Positions 8,967-18,127 of a stretch of 64,000 nt of DNA are shown here, one piece after another. Source of the DNA: Vibrio sp. CK2-1 (GTDB taxonomy: Bacteria; Pseudomonadota; Gammaproteobacteria; Enterobacterales; Vibrionaceae). Every line of letters starts with the position of its first letter. Positions within the stretch are counted from its first letter, which is position 1. The position numbers were made by a program, and so were the translations under genes. Under the pieces are notes generated by a model. That model saw only the letters and a list, made by a program, of their open reading frames with translations. It ran no database searches and had not been told where the DNA came from. The stretch covers positions 1 through 64,000 of the forward strand of contig NZ_JAKKCJ010000004.1 of assembly GCF_021726515.1 (NCBI RefSeq), written 5' to 3'.

Positions 8967-10291
8967 TTGCTACCTCTCAGGTTGGGTACGGATTGGCTCT
9001 GGTTCTTGGATGAAATTTCAGCTACCGTCATGGCTAACTGGAACTCGTTGTAGACTGATGCCATTTTTGAATCTTCTACCCAACCCATCGCATATTTGCG
9101 AAGGTCTTCGATTTTATCAGGTGAGAACCCTTTGGCTTTGGCTTTGTTTTCAAAGATTTCATTCCACTTATGACGAAGTAGATGTGGATGTAGTGCTATC
9201 CCAACACAATCTCCAATCGTCTTAATGACCTTGTGAATTGCGTTGTAAGACATTGGCTTTCCAATAGTTCTTCCTTTTTCTGAGATGAAAAGGAAATCAT
9301 GTTCATGAGAGTTTGGTGTACTTTTGCGCACTGTTTCGATGTAGAGCTTAATCAGCTTCATTAAATCGTGAGAGATTGAAACAGATAATGCTTTTGTTTT
9401 GTTTGAAGCGGGAAGGCGCCTTGTGTCCGTTGGGTCATCGGGGGTTCGGGTGAGCAGGAATCTAGGATTGTCCCAATCGTCAACTAAATCACTCACTTTC
9501 AATTTCAAGACAGCCCCAACACGAACACCAGTATCAATCAATATTTGGGTGATAATTTGGTTTCGAAGCTTGCTCGACTTAAAGGGGTTGTTTGAAGAAC
9601 GCTCTTGAATAACCTCTAATAAATTAAAAAATTTATCGGATGGAATGACCGATTCAAGGGGATCTTTTGTGATGGTATTGTCTTTTCGTGAGCTAGAAAT
9701 TGCTGTACTGATGTAGAGTTTGAATTTATTAAATTGGTCATCAGTGGAGATTTGCTGCTCAGTCTCAGCTTTATCGTAGTGATGGCACACATATAAAAAT
9801 TCTATGTAGGCTTTAAGACGGTTGAGGCGTTGATGAAAAGTATGCGCTGATACTTCTGGTTGACTGTTGGATGTCGCATGGATTGCATCCCTGAGTCTTT
9901 TATCGGTAAGGCTAACTACAGTGCCGCTTTCGCTCTCATCGTCAGTGTCCACGTAGAATTTACAAGCACGAATATAACCGTCTATTTCCTCGATAGATAG
10001 AAAAGTGCCACTTGCTACACGCTCGACAAGGTCAATGTTCTTTTGCATGAAGAAGCAGTACAAAAACTTCAACTCATAAGCATATTTCTTTCGAGTGTAG
10101 AATGATGGTGACTGCTTTGATTTCCCCTTTGTTGAATTCACCTTTGAAAGTGGGGACTTATGATTGCCATTAAGATAAGCGTTAAGGTACAAGCAGCAAG
10201 GTAGACCACTTCCCCGAACAACTACGGGAAAAGAAGCGTTATTTATATCCTTGTATATCTTAACTTGAATATTTCCACTCAAACCAATCAT
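8963..10291 (-). CDS. Tyrosine recombinase (first of trio)
   Basis: The 442-residue protein is an integrase-like recombinase. An N-terminal SAM-like DNA-binding domain (about 75-200) is followed by a catalytic domain with DTGVRVGAVLKLKVSDL (first Arg), the HPHLLRHKW box, a GW at the His/Trp position and Tyr in MASVYNEF. All key residues of the family are present, so it is probably active. It is the promoter-proximal gene of the island operon and the gene nearest nth, where an integrase is expected relative to the attachment site. The ATG at 10291 has no good ribosome-binding site, so the start is not certain. Confidence 0.82.
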   Translation of the reverse strand: MIGLSGNIQVKIYKDINNASFPVVVRGSGLPCCLYLNAYLNGNHKSPLSKVNSTKGKSKQSPSFYTRKKYAYELKFLYCFFMQKNIDLVERVASGTFLSIEEIDGYIRACKFYVDTDDESESGTVVSLTDKRLRDAIHATSNSQPEVSAHTFHQRLNRLKAYIEFLYVCHHYDKAETEQQISTDDQFNKFKLYISTAISSSRKDNTITKDPLESVIPSDKFFNLLEVIQERSSNNPFKSSKLRNQIITQILIDTGVRVGAVLKLKVSDLVDDWDNPRFLLTRTPDDPTDTRRLPASNKTKALSVSISHDLMKLIKLYIETVRKSTPNSHEHDFLFISEKGRTIGKPMSYNAIHKVIKTIGDCVGIALHPHLLRHKWNEIFENKAKAKGFSPDKIEDLRKYAMGWVEDSKMASVYNEFQLAMTVAEISSKNQSQSVPNLRGSK

Positions 10292-10356
10292 TACATAACC
10301 ATGACATACTTATACATAAATATACCATATGTGCGTTTTTAAGATTTGTAAAGCAT
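10292..10356. other. Probable island/chromosome junction (candidate attachment region)
   Basis: These 65 AT-rich bases lie between the first recombinase and the nth terminator. They hold several overlapping AT-rich inverted words (for example TATACATAAATATA) of the sort recombinases bind. Junction placement is inferred only from gene content, because the partner repeat was not found in the window. Confidence 0.35.
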
Positions 10357-10380
10357 AAAAAAGGATTCCAACTGGAATCC
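10357..10380 (-). terminator. Rho-independent terminator of nth/rnf
   Basis: Reading the minus strand, a 7-bp stem GGATTCC/GGAATCC with a 4-base loop is followed by six T residues. It sits just after the nth stop. Its position shows that the island was inserted downstream of a complete nth transcription unit. Confidence 0.8.
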
Positions 10381-10404
10381 CTAACTTTATCAGATGCCAT
10401 TGCT

Positions 10405-11040
10405 TTACGTTTTTTTTGGTGGAGAGTACTCGCAGAGATCTTCAATCAGGCAACTACCACAGCGTGGCTTACGTGCGATACAGGTGTAGCGGCCATGCAG
10501 AATTAGCCAGTGATGAACATCGAGTTTAAACTCTTTAGGTACAACCTTTAATAACTTTGCTTCAACGTCATCAACCGTTTTGCCCATTGCTAATTTTGTT
10601 CTATTCGATACGCGATAAATATGTGTATCGACGGCAATGGTTGGCCAACCAAAAGCGGTATTGAGTACCACATTAGCAGTTTTTCGACCTACGCCCGGCA
10701 ATGCTTCTAATGCCGCGCGATCTTCAGGCACTTGGCTGTTATGCTTTTCAATTAAGATCTTACAAGTCTTAATGGTGTTTTCTGCTTTGGAATTAAACAG
10801 GCCAATCGTCTTGATGTATTCTTTTAATCCATCAACCCCTAGCGCTAAAATTGCTTCAGGAGTATTGGCCACCGGATACAGTTTATCCGTGGCTTTATTG
10901 ACGCTGACATCGGTAGCTTGAGCCGAAAGAAGTACCGCGATCAATAACTCAAATGGTGTTGACCAATTCAGCTCAGTTTGAGGGTTGGGGTTATCTTCAC
11001 GCAGTCTTTCAAGGATCAGTCGGCGTTTTTCATTATTCAT
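10405..11040 (-). CDS. nth: Endonuclease III, base-excision repair glycosylase/AP lyase
   Basis: The 211-residue protein removes oxidised pyrimidines and nicks abasic sites. The helix-hairpin-helix LPGVGRKTANVV carries the catalytic Lys, and the catalytic Asp lies in AVDTH. The C-terminal [4Fe-4S] ligands have the canonical C-x6-C-x2-C-x5-C spacing (CIARKPRCGSCLIEDLC). Length matches E. coli Nth (211). The final residues, SPPKKT, come right before the probable island junction and may have been altered by insertion, though the catalytic protein is complete. It is the last gene of the rnf operon, 38 bases after rnfE, as in E. coli. Confidence 0.97.
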   Translation of the reverse strand: MNNEKRRLILERLREDNPNPQTELNWSTPFELLIAVLLSAQATDVSVNKATDKLYPVANTPEAILALGVDGLKEYIKTIGLFNSKAENTIKTCKILIEKHNSQVPEDRAALEALPGVGRKTANVVLNTAFGWPTIAVDTHIYRVSNRTKLAMGKTVDDVEAKLLKVVPKEFKLDVHHWLILHGRYTCIARKPRCGSCLIEDLCEYSPPKKT

Positions 11041-11078
11041 TTTTTTACCAATCAGTCGATCGTAATAGTTTATATTCG

Positions 11079-11828
11079 TTAGGCGTTAGTCACTCTAGCG
11101 CGCTCAATAGTTGGTTTTTCTTCTGCTGGTTTTCGCTTATCGATTTGCTTATCAATCACTTGTTTTAATGCAATTAAGAAACCCACGCCGATAAATGCGC
11201 CCGGTGGCAGTAAAGCAAGTAAGAAACTGCTATCAATATGGAACACTTCAATGCGTAAAGAAGCCGCCCAATCACCTAGTAATAGGTCTGCGCCATCAAA
11301 CAGAGTACCTTGCCCAATCACTTCACGTAGCGCGCCTAAAACCGTTAGAGCCGCTAGCATACCAAGGCCCATCCAGAAACCATCTAAGGCGGCTTTTTTC
11401 GGGGCATTTTTAGATGCGTAGGCTTCTGCGCGACCAATGATCACACAGTTAGTAACAATAAGAGGAATGAAAATACCAAGTGACAGATAGAGACCGTAAG
11501 CATAAGCGCTCATCAATAGCTGAACACAAGTTACGACAGAAGCAATGATCATCACAAAGATGGGAATTCGAACTTCTTTAGGCACGTAGTTACGTACTAG
11601 CGAGACAATCGTATTGGTTGAAATCAGTACCAGCATAGTCGCCAGCCCCAAGCCAAGTGCGTTGGTGATGGTCGATGACACTGCCAGTAATGGACATAAG
11701 CCCAAAAGCTGAACAAGGGCTGGGTTATTATCCCATAAGCCATTTTTCATTAACTGCTTATTCTCAGGATCAGAAACTTGGGTTGCTGAATCTAATGATG
11801 TATCAAGCGTTGCGCTATCTTCAGACAT
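11079..11828 (-). CDS. rnfE: Rnf/Rsx electron-transport complex subunit E
   Basis: This is an integral inner-membrane subunit of the Rnf complex, which couples ferredoxin:NAD+ electron flow to ion movement and in enterobacteria also keeps SoxR reduced (Rsx). About 249 residues and six hydrophobic helices are seen, with the family stretch [18 protein letters not shown] near the start and LIVTNC in the middle, mirroring RnfA. I chose the ATG at 11828 because GAGGG lies 6 bases upstream. An in-frame GTG at 11840 would overlap rnfG and has no better signal. The N-terminal 35 residues are a polar extension longer than in E. coli. Confidence 0.93.
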   Translation of the reverse strand: MSEDSATLDTSLDSATQVSDPENKQLMKNGLWDNNPALVQLLGLCPLLAVSSTITNALGLGLATMLVLISTNTIVSLVRNYVPKEVRIPIFVMIIASVVTCVQLLMSAYAYGLYLSLGIFIPLIVTNCVIIGRAEAYASKNAPKKAALDGFWMGLGMLAALTVLGALREVIGQGTLFDGADLLLGDWAASLRIEVFHIDSSFLLALLPPGAFIGVGFLIALKQVIDKQIDKRKPAEEKPTIERARVTNA

Positions 11829-11829
11829 T

Positions 11830-12456
11830 TTATCCCTCACAGTTTAATGGTTGGTTGAGAATGCTTTGTTTGTTTTCTTTAAAGTACACCACGGTTTTCT
11901 TCACCGCTTTCACGACCGCTCTAGGGGTAATAGTAGCACCGGTAAATTGATCAAATTGCCCACCATCTTTACGTACCGCCCACTCAGAGTCGTTACTTTG
12001 ACTGACCGTTTTGTGGTCAAAGCTAAAAATCCAGTCAGTTTTACGAGTTTCTATTTTATCGCCTAAGCCTGGAGTTTCATTATGAGCTAATACTCGAGTA
12101 CTTGTAATTACACCTTGCATATCCAAGCCAACGATAATTTTAATCGCACCATTATAGCCATCAGGCGCATAAGTCTCGATGGCAATGGCCGTCGGTTGAC
12201 CAGCTTTGGTTGCCAGATAAGCGGGTAGTGGCTCGGTGGTGACGGTACTTTGTGACGGCAACAACATACATGATGCGAACAATTGATTGTCGTGCATGCT
12301 TTGCGGGATCACTTGGTTGAGCGTTTTTTGCAACTCTTGCTGTTGTTGTTCGACAATTGTGTCGTGTGTTACCCAATTAGTGATCGCAACCAAAGAGGTA
12401 GAAGCAACCGCAAAGACTGCCAAGATGCCGCCATTTTTTTTCATTGCATTTAGCAT
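11830..12456 (-). CDS. rnfG: Rnf/Rsx complex subunit G, covalent flavoprotein
   Basis: The 208-residue protein has one N-terminal transmembrane helix (about residues 7-28) and a periplasmic FMN-binding domain. The flavinylation motif is present as FTGATITP, whose Thr carries FMN through a phosphoester in this family. An upstream segment, [11 protein letters not shown], is also typical of RnfG. It ends one base before the ATG of rnfE, so the genes are tightly coupled. Start at ATG 12456; a second Met four codons later is possible. Confidence 0.93.
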   Translation of the reverse strand: MLNAMKKNGGILAVFAVASTSLVAITNWVTHDTIVEQQQQELQKTLNQVIPQSMHDNQLFASCMLLPSQSTVTTEPLPAYLATKAGQPTAIAIETYAPDGYNGAIKIIVGLDMQGVITSTRVLAHNETPGLGDKIETRKTDWIFSFDHKTVSQSNDSEWAVRKDGGQFDQFTGATITPRAVVKAVKKTVVYFKENKQSILNQPLNCEG

Positions 12457-12463
12457 AGCGATA

Positions 12464-13516
12464 TTACCTTACATGCCCATAAGTACGTGGTTTGGTGTAG
12501 TAATCAATTAATGGCACCATCATATTGGCTAACAGAACCGCAAAGGCTACACCATCTGGGAAACCACCCCAGCTGCGAATTAAGAACACTACAATACCGA
12601 TAAATGCACCGTAGATGATTCTACCTTTCGTCGTGGTAGAAGCAGTGACAGGATCGGTAGCAATAAAGAAGGCACCAATCATGGTTGCGCCAGAAAGTAG
12701 GTGCAAAATAGGGGAGGCCGTTGTACCGGGAGCAAATAAAGAAGCAATCGTGCTTACCACTAATAGGCTAACTAGCATTGCCAGAGGAATTTGCCACTGC
12801 ACAATGCGCAATTTGACTAACACTAGCCCACCTAATAAGAATGCAATATTCACCCATTGCCAACCGACACCGGCTAAGCCAGCAAAAGTAGGTTGTTGCA
12901 TGATTTCACTTGCGGTGTGTCCGGCGCGAAGTGAAGTTTTGAAAGTATCAAGAGGCGTTGCCATAGTGACACCATCAATACCGGCACGAACTTGCTGCAG
13001 AGATAATCCATCAAGATTGAAGCCGGTAAAAAAGAGTTTTAAGCAATCATCAAAATGTAAATGCACATGCGCTAATGATTCTGGGCTTAGCCAACTTGTC
13101 ATTTGAACAGGAAACGAGATAAGCAATACCACATAAGCGACCATTGCCGGGTTGAATAGGTTTTGCCCTAAACCACCATAGAGATGTTTACCGATGACGA
13201 TGGCAAAGAAGATACCAATAGCCAGGATCCACCACGGTGAAAGCGGAGGAATGGCCACCGCGATCAGCATACCGGTGACCAGAGCACTATTATCTCTTAA
13301 GCTCAGAATAGGTGGGCGTTTACGAATTAACATAATGGTGGCTTCAAATAGCCAAGCCAATAAAATAGCAAAAACCACTTGGATCAATACGCCGTAACCA
13401 AAGAAGTAGGTTTGTACCGCAATTCCGGGCAATAAACATAAGGCGACCCACATCATAATATTCGATGTGGTGCGTTTAACGCGGACGTGTGGAGAACTCG
13501 CTATAAAGAACGACAC
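12464..13516 (-). CDS. rnfD: Rnf/Rsx complex subunit D, membrane flavoprotein
   Basis: This 350-residue protein is polytopic with about ten hydrophobic segments. The covalent FMN site reads LLSGATMIG, with the motif Thr (SGAT) typical of RnfD and NqrB. The conserved [12 protein letters not shown] stretch lies near residue 120. Translation starts at GTG, whose last base count overlaps the TAG of rnfC by one base at 13516, showing coupling. It lies seven bases upstream of rnfG. The start follows the family alignment [12 protein letters not shown]. Confidence 0.94.
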   Translation of the reverse strand: MSFFIASSPHVRVKRTTSNIMMWVALCLLPGIAVQTYFFGYGVLIQVVFAILLAWLFEATIMLIRKRPPILSLRDNSALVTGMLIAVAIPPLSPWWILAIGIFFAIVIGKHLYGGLGQNLFNPAMVAYVVLLISFPVQMTSWLSPESLAHVHLHFDDCLKLFFTGFNLDGLSLQQVRAGIDGVTMATPLDTFKTSLRAGHTASEIMQQPTFAGLAGVGWQWVNIAFLLGGLVLVKLRIVQWQIPLAMLVSLLVVSTIASLFAPGTTASPILHLLSGATMIGAFFIATDPVTASTTTKGRIIYGAFIGIVVFLIRSWGGFPDGVAFAVLLANMMVPLIDYYTKPRTYGHVR

Positions 13517-16137
13517 TATTTTTTCTCCTGAGATGATTTGTCGATAAATACTGGAATATCCAATAAATCTAAGGTGACTTCAGAGTCTGGTTTATCTTTT
13601 GATGAAGAATCATCCGCTGATTCACTAGATTGTGAGTCATTATTGGATGTTGTTTCTTCTTGGGGTTTATCTTGTTGTTGCGCTGCTTTACGAGCTTTGG
13701 CGCGAGCAATTGCAGCGGCTACCGCAGCTTTCTTCGGATCGCTTGCTTCTGTCGGAGTAGTCTCCGATTCAGTTGCTGGTTTTTCAGTGCTTGCTTGATC
13801 TAGCGCTGATTCCTCAGAACTAGTCTCATCAGCACTTTGCCCATCAGTATCTTGCACTTCTGTATTTGGCTGCTGGGCCGCTTTACGAGCTTTGGCGCGC
13901 GCAATTGCAGCCGCTACCGCAGCTTTCTTTGGATCGCTTGCTTCTGCTGGAGTAGTCTCCGGTTCGGCAGTTGGTTTTTCAGTGTTTGTTTGTTCAGACG
14001 CTATTTCATCAGCACCTTGTTGTGCGGCCTTACGAGCTTTGGCGCGAGCAATTGCAGCAGCTACAGCAGCTTTTTTCGGATCGCTTGCTTCTGCTGAAGT
14101 AGTATCCGATTCAGTCGTTGGTTTTTCTGCGTTTGCTTGTTCAGGCGCTATTTCATCCGCACCTTGTTGTTGTGCGGCTTTGCGAGCTTTAGCGCGTGCA
14201 ATTGCAGCGGCTACCGCAGCTTTCTTCGGATCGCTTGCTTCTGCTGAAGTAGTATCCGATTCAGTCGTTGCTTTTTCTGTGTTTGTTTGTTCAGGCGCTA
14301 TTTCATCAGCACCTTGTTGTTGTGCAGCTTTACGAGCTTTGGCACGCGCAATTGCGGCGGCGACCGCTGCATTTTTCGGTGTTGATTCTTCAGTTGCATT
14401 GCTGCCTGAAGTCGGCTCTTCTGCTTGCTGCTGAGCTTTCTTCTCACGTGCTAGGCGTTTGCGTTCTTCTCGCAGTTTGATCATTTCTGAATTATCAGGC
14501 TCAGTTTGACCCGCTTTTGCAGCTGCGGCTTGTTTAGCCTTGGCTCGTGCAATTGCCGCTGCTACCGCAGGTTTCACTTCTTTCTCTGCAGGCTGTTCCG
14601 TTTCGGCTTGTTTAGCTTTGACACGCGCAATTGCAGCCGCGATTGCATCATCACCGCTGGTTTGCTTCATTTCACTGCGACGTTTTTCCGCGGCCTGTTT
14701 AAAGCGCTGTTCACGTTCTTGCTTATCACGTTCTAAGCGTTTTTGGCGCTCTTCAAAGCGTTGCTTAGCCCGTTCAGCTTCTTTAGCTTCTTGATTACGC
14801 GTCCAAATTTCCGATTTCGCTTGGCGGTAATATTGCACCAGTGGAATATCACTTGGACAGACATAGGCACAAGCGCCACACTCGATACAATCAGAGAGAT
14901 GATATTCTTCACATTTTTCATAATCTTGCGCTTTGGCATACCACTGTAATTGTTGTGGTAGTAGTGAAGCTGGGCAAGCTTCCGCACAAGCGGTACAACG
15001 AATACAAGCTAACTCTTGGCCGGTTGGAGCAATCTCTTTACGTTTCGGCGCTAAAATGCAGTTGGTGATTTTAGTTATTGGCACATCCGCATGTGGCAGA
15101 GTAAATCCCATCAAAGAGCCGCCCATAATCAAGCGAGGATGCTTTTTCTCAGCCTTGTAACCAAATTGACGTAGTAGCGCGGATATTGGAGTACCGAGGC
15201 GTGCTAAAACATTACCTTTTTGGGAAAAAGAATCACCGGTTAAAGTAACGACACGTTCAATCAATGGTTCACCATCGATTATCGCGCGTTTGATAGCAAA
15301 AGCCGTACCCACGTTTTGCATTAACACACCAATCGCTGCGGAGTGTTCTTTACTTGGCACTTCACGACCAGTCAGCACTTTTATTAACTGCTTCGAGCCG
15401 CCAGATGGGTATTTAGTGGGGATAACACGAATGATGAGATCAACATCTTTTGCCGCTTCTTCTATAGCTGCGATGGCTTCTTTTTTGTTATCTTCAATAC
15501 CAATGATTGTCACTTCAGGCTGCAAAATATGCTGAATAACCTGAACGCCCTGGATGACTTCTTGAGCATAATCTTGCATAAGACGGTCATCGGCCGTGAT
15601 ATAAGGTTCACATTCTGCGGCATTAATGATGAGTATTTTGGTTTTAGCTAAACCAGTATGCAGTTTACGCGCGGTAGGGAAACCTGCGCCACCCATGCCT
15701 GAAATGCCAGATTGGCGAATTTTTTCGATTAATACTTCAGAGTCTCTTTCTAAATAATTCGAAACTGGCTTTTTTTCACACCATGTGTCGTTGCCATCTG
15801 GTTTGATCACAATACAAAGATCAGAAAGACCAGAAGGGTGGGCGATGGTGCGTTTTTCAATCGCAGTGACCGTACCGGAACTTGGCGCATGTACCGGCAC
15901 CATAAAAGCTAAGTTGGCTTGAGTTAACTGCTGACCTTTTAAAACCTTATCGCCGACATTGACACAAACATCACCGGGTCTACCGATATGTTGCTTCAGT
16001 GGTAATACAAACTCTTCAGGTAATTCCGCATGAACAATAGGCGCGGTTGACGATTGGACTTTATTTTCAGGTGGATGAATACCACCAGGGAAATCCCAAA
16101 TCATACCGTGACGAATCTGTTCAATTAACGACAACAT
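13516..16137 (-). CDS. rnfC: Rnf/Rsx complex subunit C with long repeat tail
   Basis: RnfC is the peripheral subunit that binds NADH/FMN and iron-sulfur clusters. Residues 1-440 are the conserved enzyme part: glycine-rich GMGGAGFPT (147-155) and two ferredoxin motifs, [12 protein letters not shown] and [12 protein letters not shown]. Residues from about 450 to the end are a low-complexity tail. A Glu/Arg/Lys-rich helix leads into seven copies of an AAIARxKAxx module, the last five as near-identical units of about 50 residues ([18 protein letters not shown] cores) separated by acidic Thr/Glu spacers. At 873 residues it is longer than E. coli RsxC (740) because of extra repeats. The DNA repeats with 147-195-bp spacing, so copy number may vary between strains. 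Confidence 0.95.
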   Translation of the reverse strand: MLSLIEQIRHGMIWDFPGGIHPPENKVQSSTAPIVHAELPEEFVLPLKQHIGRPGDVCVNVGDKVLKGQQLTQANLAFMVPVHAPSSGTVTAIEKRTIAHPSGLSDLCIVIKPDGNDTWCEKKPVSNYLERDSEVLIEKIRQSGISGMGGAGFPTARKLHTGLAKTKILIINAAECEPYITADDRLMQDYAQEVIQGVQVIQHILQPEVTIIGIEDNKKEAIAAIEEAAKDVDLIIRVIPTKYPSGGSKQLIKVLTGREVPSKEHSAAIGVLMQNVGTAFAIKRAIIDGEPLIERVVTLTGDSFSQKGNVLARLGTPISALLRQFGYKAEKKHPRLIMGGSLMGFTLPHADVPITKITNCILAPKRKEIAPTGQELACIRCTACAEACPASLLPQQLQWYAKAQDYEKCEEYHLSDCIECGACAYVCPSDIPLVQYYRQAKSEIWTRNQEAKEAERAKQRFEERQKRLERDKQEREQRFKQAAEKRRSEMKQTSGDDAIAAAIARVKAKQAETEQPAEKEVKPAVAAAIARAKAKQAAAAKAGQTEPDNSEMIKLREERKRLAREKKAQQQAEEPTSGSNATEESTPKNAAVAAAIARAKARKAAQQQGADEIAPEQTNTEKATTESDTTSAEASDPKKAAVAAAIARAKARKAAQQQGADEIAPEQANAEKPTTESDTTSAEASDPKKAAVAAAIARAKARKAAQQGADEIASEQTNTEKPTAEPETTPAEASDPKKAAVAAAIARAKARKAAQQPNTEVQDTDGQSADETSSEESALDQASTEKPATESETTPTEASDPKKAAVAAAIARAKARKAAQQQDKPQEETTSNNDSQSSESADDSSSKDKPDSEVTLDLLDIPVFIDKSSQEKK
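13683..14400 (-). repeat. In-frame tandem repeats within rnfC
   Basis: Five copies of a DNA unit containing ACGAGCTTTGGCGCG (or a close variant) have anchors at about 13690, 13885, 14032, 14182 and 14332. Spacings are 195, 147, 150 and 150 bases, all multiples of three, so the frame is kept. Copies differ at scattered third positions and in CAA/CAG runs. Confidence 0.9.
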
Positions 16138-16147
16138 ACTTTTTCCT

Positions 16148-16747
16148 TTAACTCACGGTTTGTTCTTTAGAGTCAGCAGAGGCTGATGATGGTTCAAGAT
16201 CGGTCACGACAGGGATAAGTTCAAGCTGCCACTTCCAAGTATCTGGTGTTGTTTCAATTGGGATCATTTCAATACAGTCAGTAGGGCACGGTGCGACACA
16301 CAGATCACAGCCAGTACATTCGCTTTTAATGACGGTGTGTAGCGCTTTTGTACCACCGACAATGGCATCGACAGGGCAGGCTTGGATGCATTTAGTACAG
16401 CCAATGCACATATCTTCATGAATAAAGGCGACAGTTTTAACCGCATCTTCTACGCCATTTGAATCGGTTGGAACGTCCACTCCCATCAAATTGGCTAATT
16501 TCTCAATACCTGCTTGTCCACCCGGAGGGCACTTCGTGATTTCATCACCGTTAGCAATCGCTTCAGCGTATGGACGACAACCGGGATAGCCACATTGACC
16601 ACATTGGGTCTGCGGCAAAATATTATCAATTTGGTCAACAATAGGATCCGCTTCAACCTTAAAGCGAATCGAAGCAAATCCTAAAATTACGCCGAAAATA
16701 GCGGCGAGGGCGGCAATAGCGGCAACCGCAATCAAAATGGTAGTCAT
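16148..16747 (-). CDS. rnfB: Rnf/Rsx complex subunit B, iron-sulfur protein
   Basis: The 199-residue protein has an N-terminal hydrophobic helix (about 3-26), a four-cysteine cluster motif CGQCGYPGC (with a further Cys at CPPGG), and two 4Fe-4S ferredoxin motifs, [12 protein letters not shown] and [12 protein letters not shown]. It passes electrons into the membrane part of Rnf. It lies between rnfA, which ends three bases upstream, and rnfC. All cluster ligands appear intact. Length matches the E. coli protein (192) with a few added C-terminal residues. Confidence 0.95.
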   Translation of the reverse strand: MTTILIAVAAIAALAAIFGVILGFASIRFKVEADPIVDQIDNILPQTQCGQCGYPGCRPYAEAIANGDEITKCPPGGQAGIEKLANLMGVDVPTDSNGVEDAVKTVAFIHEDMCIGCTKCIQACPVDAIVGGTKALHTVIKSECTGCDLCVAPCPTDCIEMIPIETTPDTWKWQLELIPVVTDLEPSSASADSKEQTVS

Positions 16748-16750
16748 GGA

Positions 16751-17329
16751 TTATTTCACCAAACCTGTGAAGCCCATAAAGGCCAGAGACATTAGCCCTG
16801 CGGTAATCATGGCAATAGAAGCACCTTTAAATGGCGCAGGGACATCCGCTGCGGCAATACGCTCACGCATCGAAGCAAACAAAATCAAAACAAGCGAGAA
16901 GCCTACCGCAGCACCGAAACCATAAATAATGGATTCAATAAAGTTATGGTTTTCATTGATATTAAGAAGCGCTACCCCTAATACCGCACAGTTAGTGGTG
17001 ATCAGAGGTAAAAATATCCCAAGAAGACGATATAAAGTCGGGCTAGTTTTGTGTACCACCATTTCAGTGAACTGCACTACGAAAGCGATCACTAAGATAA
17101 AGCTCATGGTTTGTAGATATTCGATCCCTAGCGGTCGCAAAATATAAGTTTGCACTAGGTATGAACAGACGGATGCTAAGGTTAAAACGAAAGTCGTCGC
17201 AAGGCCCATGCCGATTGCGGTTTCAAGTTTTTTAGATACACCCATAAAAGGGCAAATACCGAGAAATTTAACCAGAACAAAGTTGTTGACCAGAACAGTG
17301 CCAACAAGCAACAGTAGATAGTCTGTCAT
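16751..17329 (-). CDS. rnfA: Rnf/Rsx complex subunit A
   Basis: The first gene of the operon encodes a six-helix membrane protein of 192 residues (E. coli RsxA 193). The family segments [16 protein letters not shown] and [10 protein letters not shown] are clear; the paired cysteines in these half-helices ligate the membrane iron-sulfur cluster shared with RnfE. I chose the ATG at 17329 ([10 protein letters not shown]) because it matches the family start exactly. The reading frame stays open upstream to 17467, but that segment runs into the tRNA terminator and is not conserved-looking. Confidence 0.95.
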   Translation of the reverse strand: MTDYLLLLVGTVLVNNFVLVKFLGICPFMGVSKKLETAIGMGLATTFVLTLASVCSYLVQTYILRPLGIEYLQTMSFILVIAFVVQFTEMVVHKTSPTLYRLLGIFLPLITTNCAVLGVALLNINENHNFIESIIYGFGAAVGFSLVLILFASMRERIAAADVPAPFKGASIAMITAGLMSLAFMGFTGLVK

Positions 17330-17453
17330 ATCGTCTCTTTGGGTTAATAATGATCCCAACATTATCGTCATTTGTGACGTTAATAACAACCTACAGGAAA
17401 TAGGTATTTGAAGGTATTGAGTAATTAATGATGGAATGCATGAAAAATGAACG

Positions 17454-17486
17454 AAAAAAAGCCGCATTTTAGCGATGCGGCTTTTT
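17454..17486 (-). terminator. Hairpin terminator after tRNA-Asn
   Basis: A stem GCCGCA/TGCGGC, extended by A-run/T-run pairing, carries U-tracts on both strands (seven A at 17454-17460, five T at 17482-17486). On the minus strand it directly follows the tRNA-Asn gene and precedes rnfA. It could act in both directions. Confidence 0.75.
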
Positions 17487-17492
17487 AGAATT

Positions 17493-17568
17493 TGGCTCCC
17501 TGTGCTGGACTTGAACCAGCGACATACGGATTAACAGTCCGCCGTTCTACCAACTGAACTAACAGGGA
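17493..17568 (-). tRNA. asnT: tRNA-Asn (anticodon GTT)
   Basis: This is a 76-base cloverleaf with an encoded CCA end. The acceptor stem is TCCCTGT/ACAGGGA, the T-arm GTTCAAGTC and the anticodon loop CTGTTAATC, with anticodon GTT decoding AAC/AAU. It lies upstream of rnfA on the same strand and has its own terminator. The gene symbol follows E. coli usage and is not specific. Confidence 0.95.
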
Positions 17569-18127
17569 AAAGTTATGGGCAGGATTTTAGCTATGGTGAA
17601 TCAGACTGTCAACGCCAGAAAGCGACAAAAAAGTGAAAAATAATAGGTTTTTTCTCTTTACTTTTTTGTAAGCCTCGCCAGATAAGGCGGCTGTGTAGTT
17701 ATCCACTAAATTTGTGGATAAGTGTGTTGATGAAACTTGAGCAAGTTTTTATGCTTAGAAACTAAAGGCGAGGAAATACGATTTTAATTATGTAATCTAT
17801 TGTTTTAACTGGTTTTGTTATTTTGTTTTATTGAAAGAGGTTTGTGGGTAAAAAAGACAAATATTAATGGAAATGTAAAATCAACAACTTTTTGGGGAAA
17901 ACCCGTGGATGAAAAGTAGGTAAAATGTTGGATGAGATTTTTCGCGGGATGAGAATACTACCAAACTGTAACAGGCTAAGCTAGAGTAAAGATGACTTTT
18001 TTCAGACCATATTTTAGTTAATAAAACTGCCACATAACCTACCGTGATTTAAAGCGTTAATAATAGGCTTGTGGTAAGGTCAACCAATCGAATAAACCGC
18101 CGAGAATTCTCCATTTAAGAGGCAAGT
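17569..18127 (+). promoter_or_regulatory. uvrB upstream region with DnaA-box-like sites
   Basis: This 560-base AT-rich, gene-free stretch carries TTATCCACT at 17699-17707 and, facing it on the other strand, TTATCCACA at 17713-17721 (read as TGTGGATAA). A third near-match TTACCCACA lies on the minus strand at 17843-17851. The perfect site matches the DnaA box consensus TTATNCACA. The uvrB promoter of E. coli is also reported to bind DnaA. I found no convincing LexA box near the start. Confidence 0.5.

Larger units (their letters stand above)
163..10356 (-). mobile_element. Putative integrated island with tyrosine-recombinase trio
   Basis: Everything between the IS66 tail and the nth terminator looks acquired: three different tyrosine recombinases, two small coiled-coil proteins, a RecD2-like helicase, then a DUF4062 protein and a 69-residue orphan. 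All lie on the minus strand and read away from nth. Multi-recombinase mobile units are known (Tn554 with TnpA, TnpB and TnpC; RIT elements with three recombinases). This one differs in protein sizes (442, 548 and about 774 residues) and in carrying a helicase. The right boundary is inferred to lie between 10292 and 10356. The left boundary is unknown and may be outside the window. Confidence 0.6.

Noticed and set aside
13892-14434. A 180-residue frame on the plus strand opposite rnfC
   Set aside because: It is the shadow of the rnfC Ala/Lys repeats; it repeats with the same period and has no start signal.
17569-18127. A LexA (SOS) box upstream of uvrB
   Set aside because: No CTGT-N8-ACAG-like site close enough to the start was found by eye.
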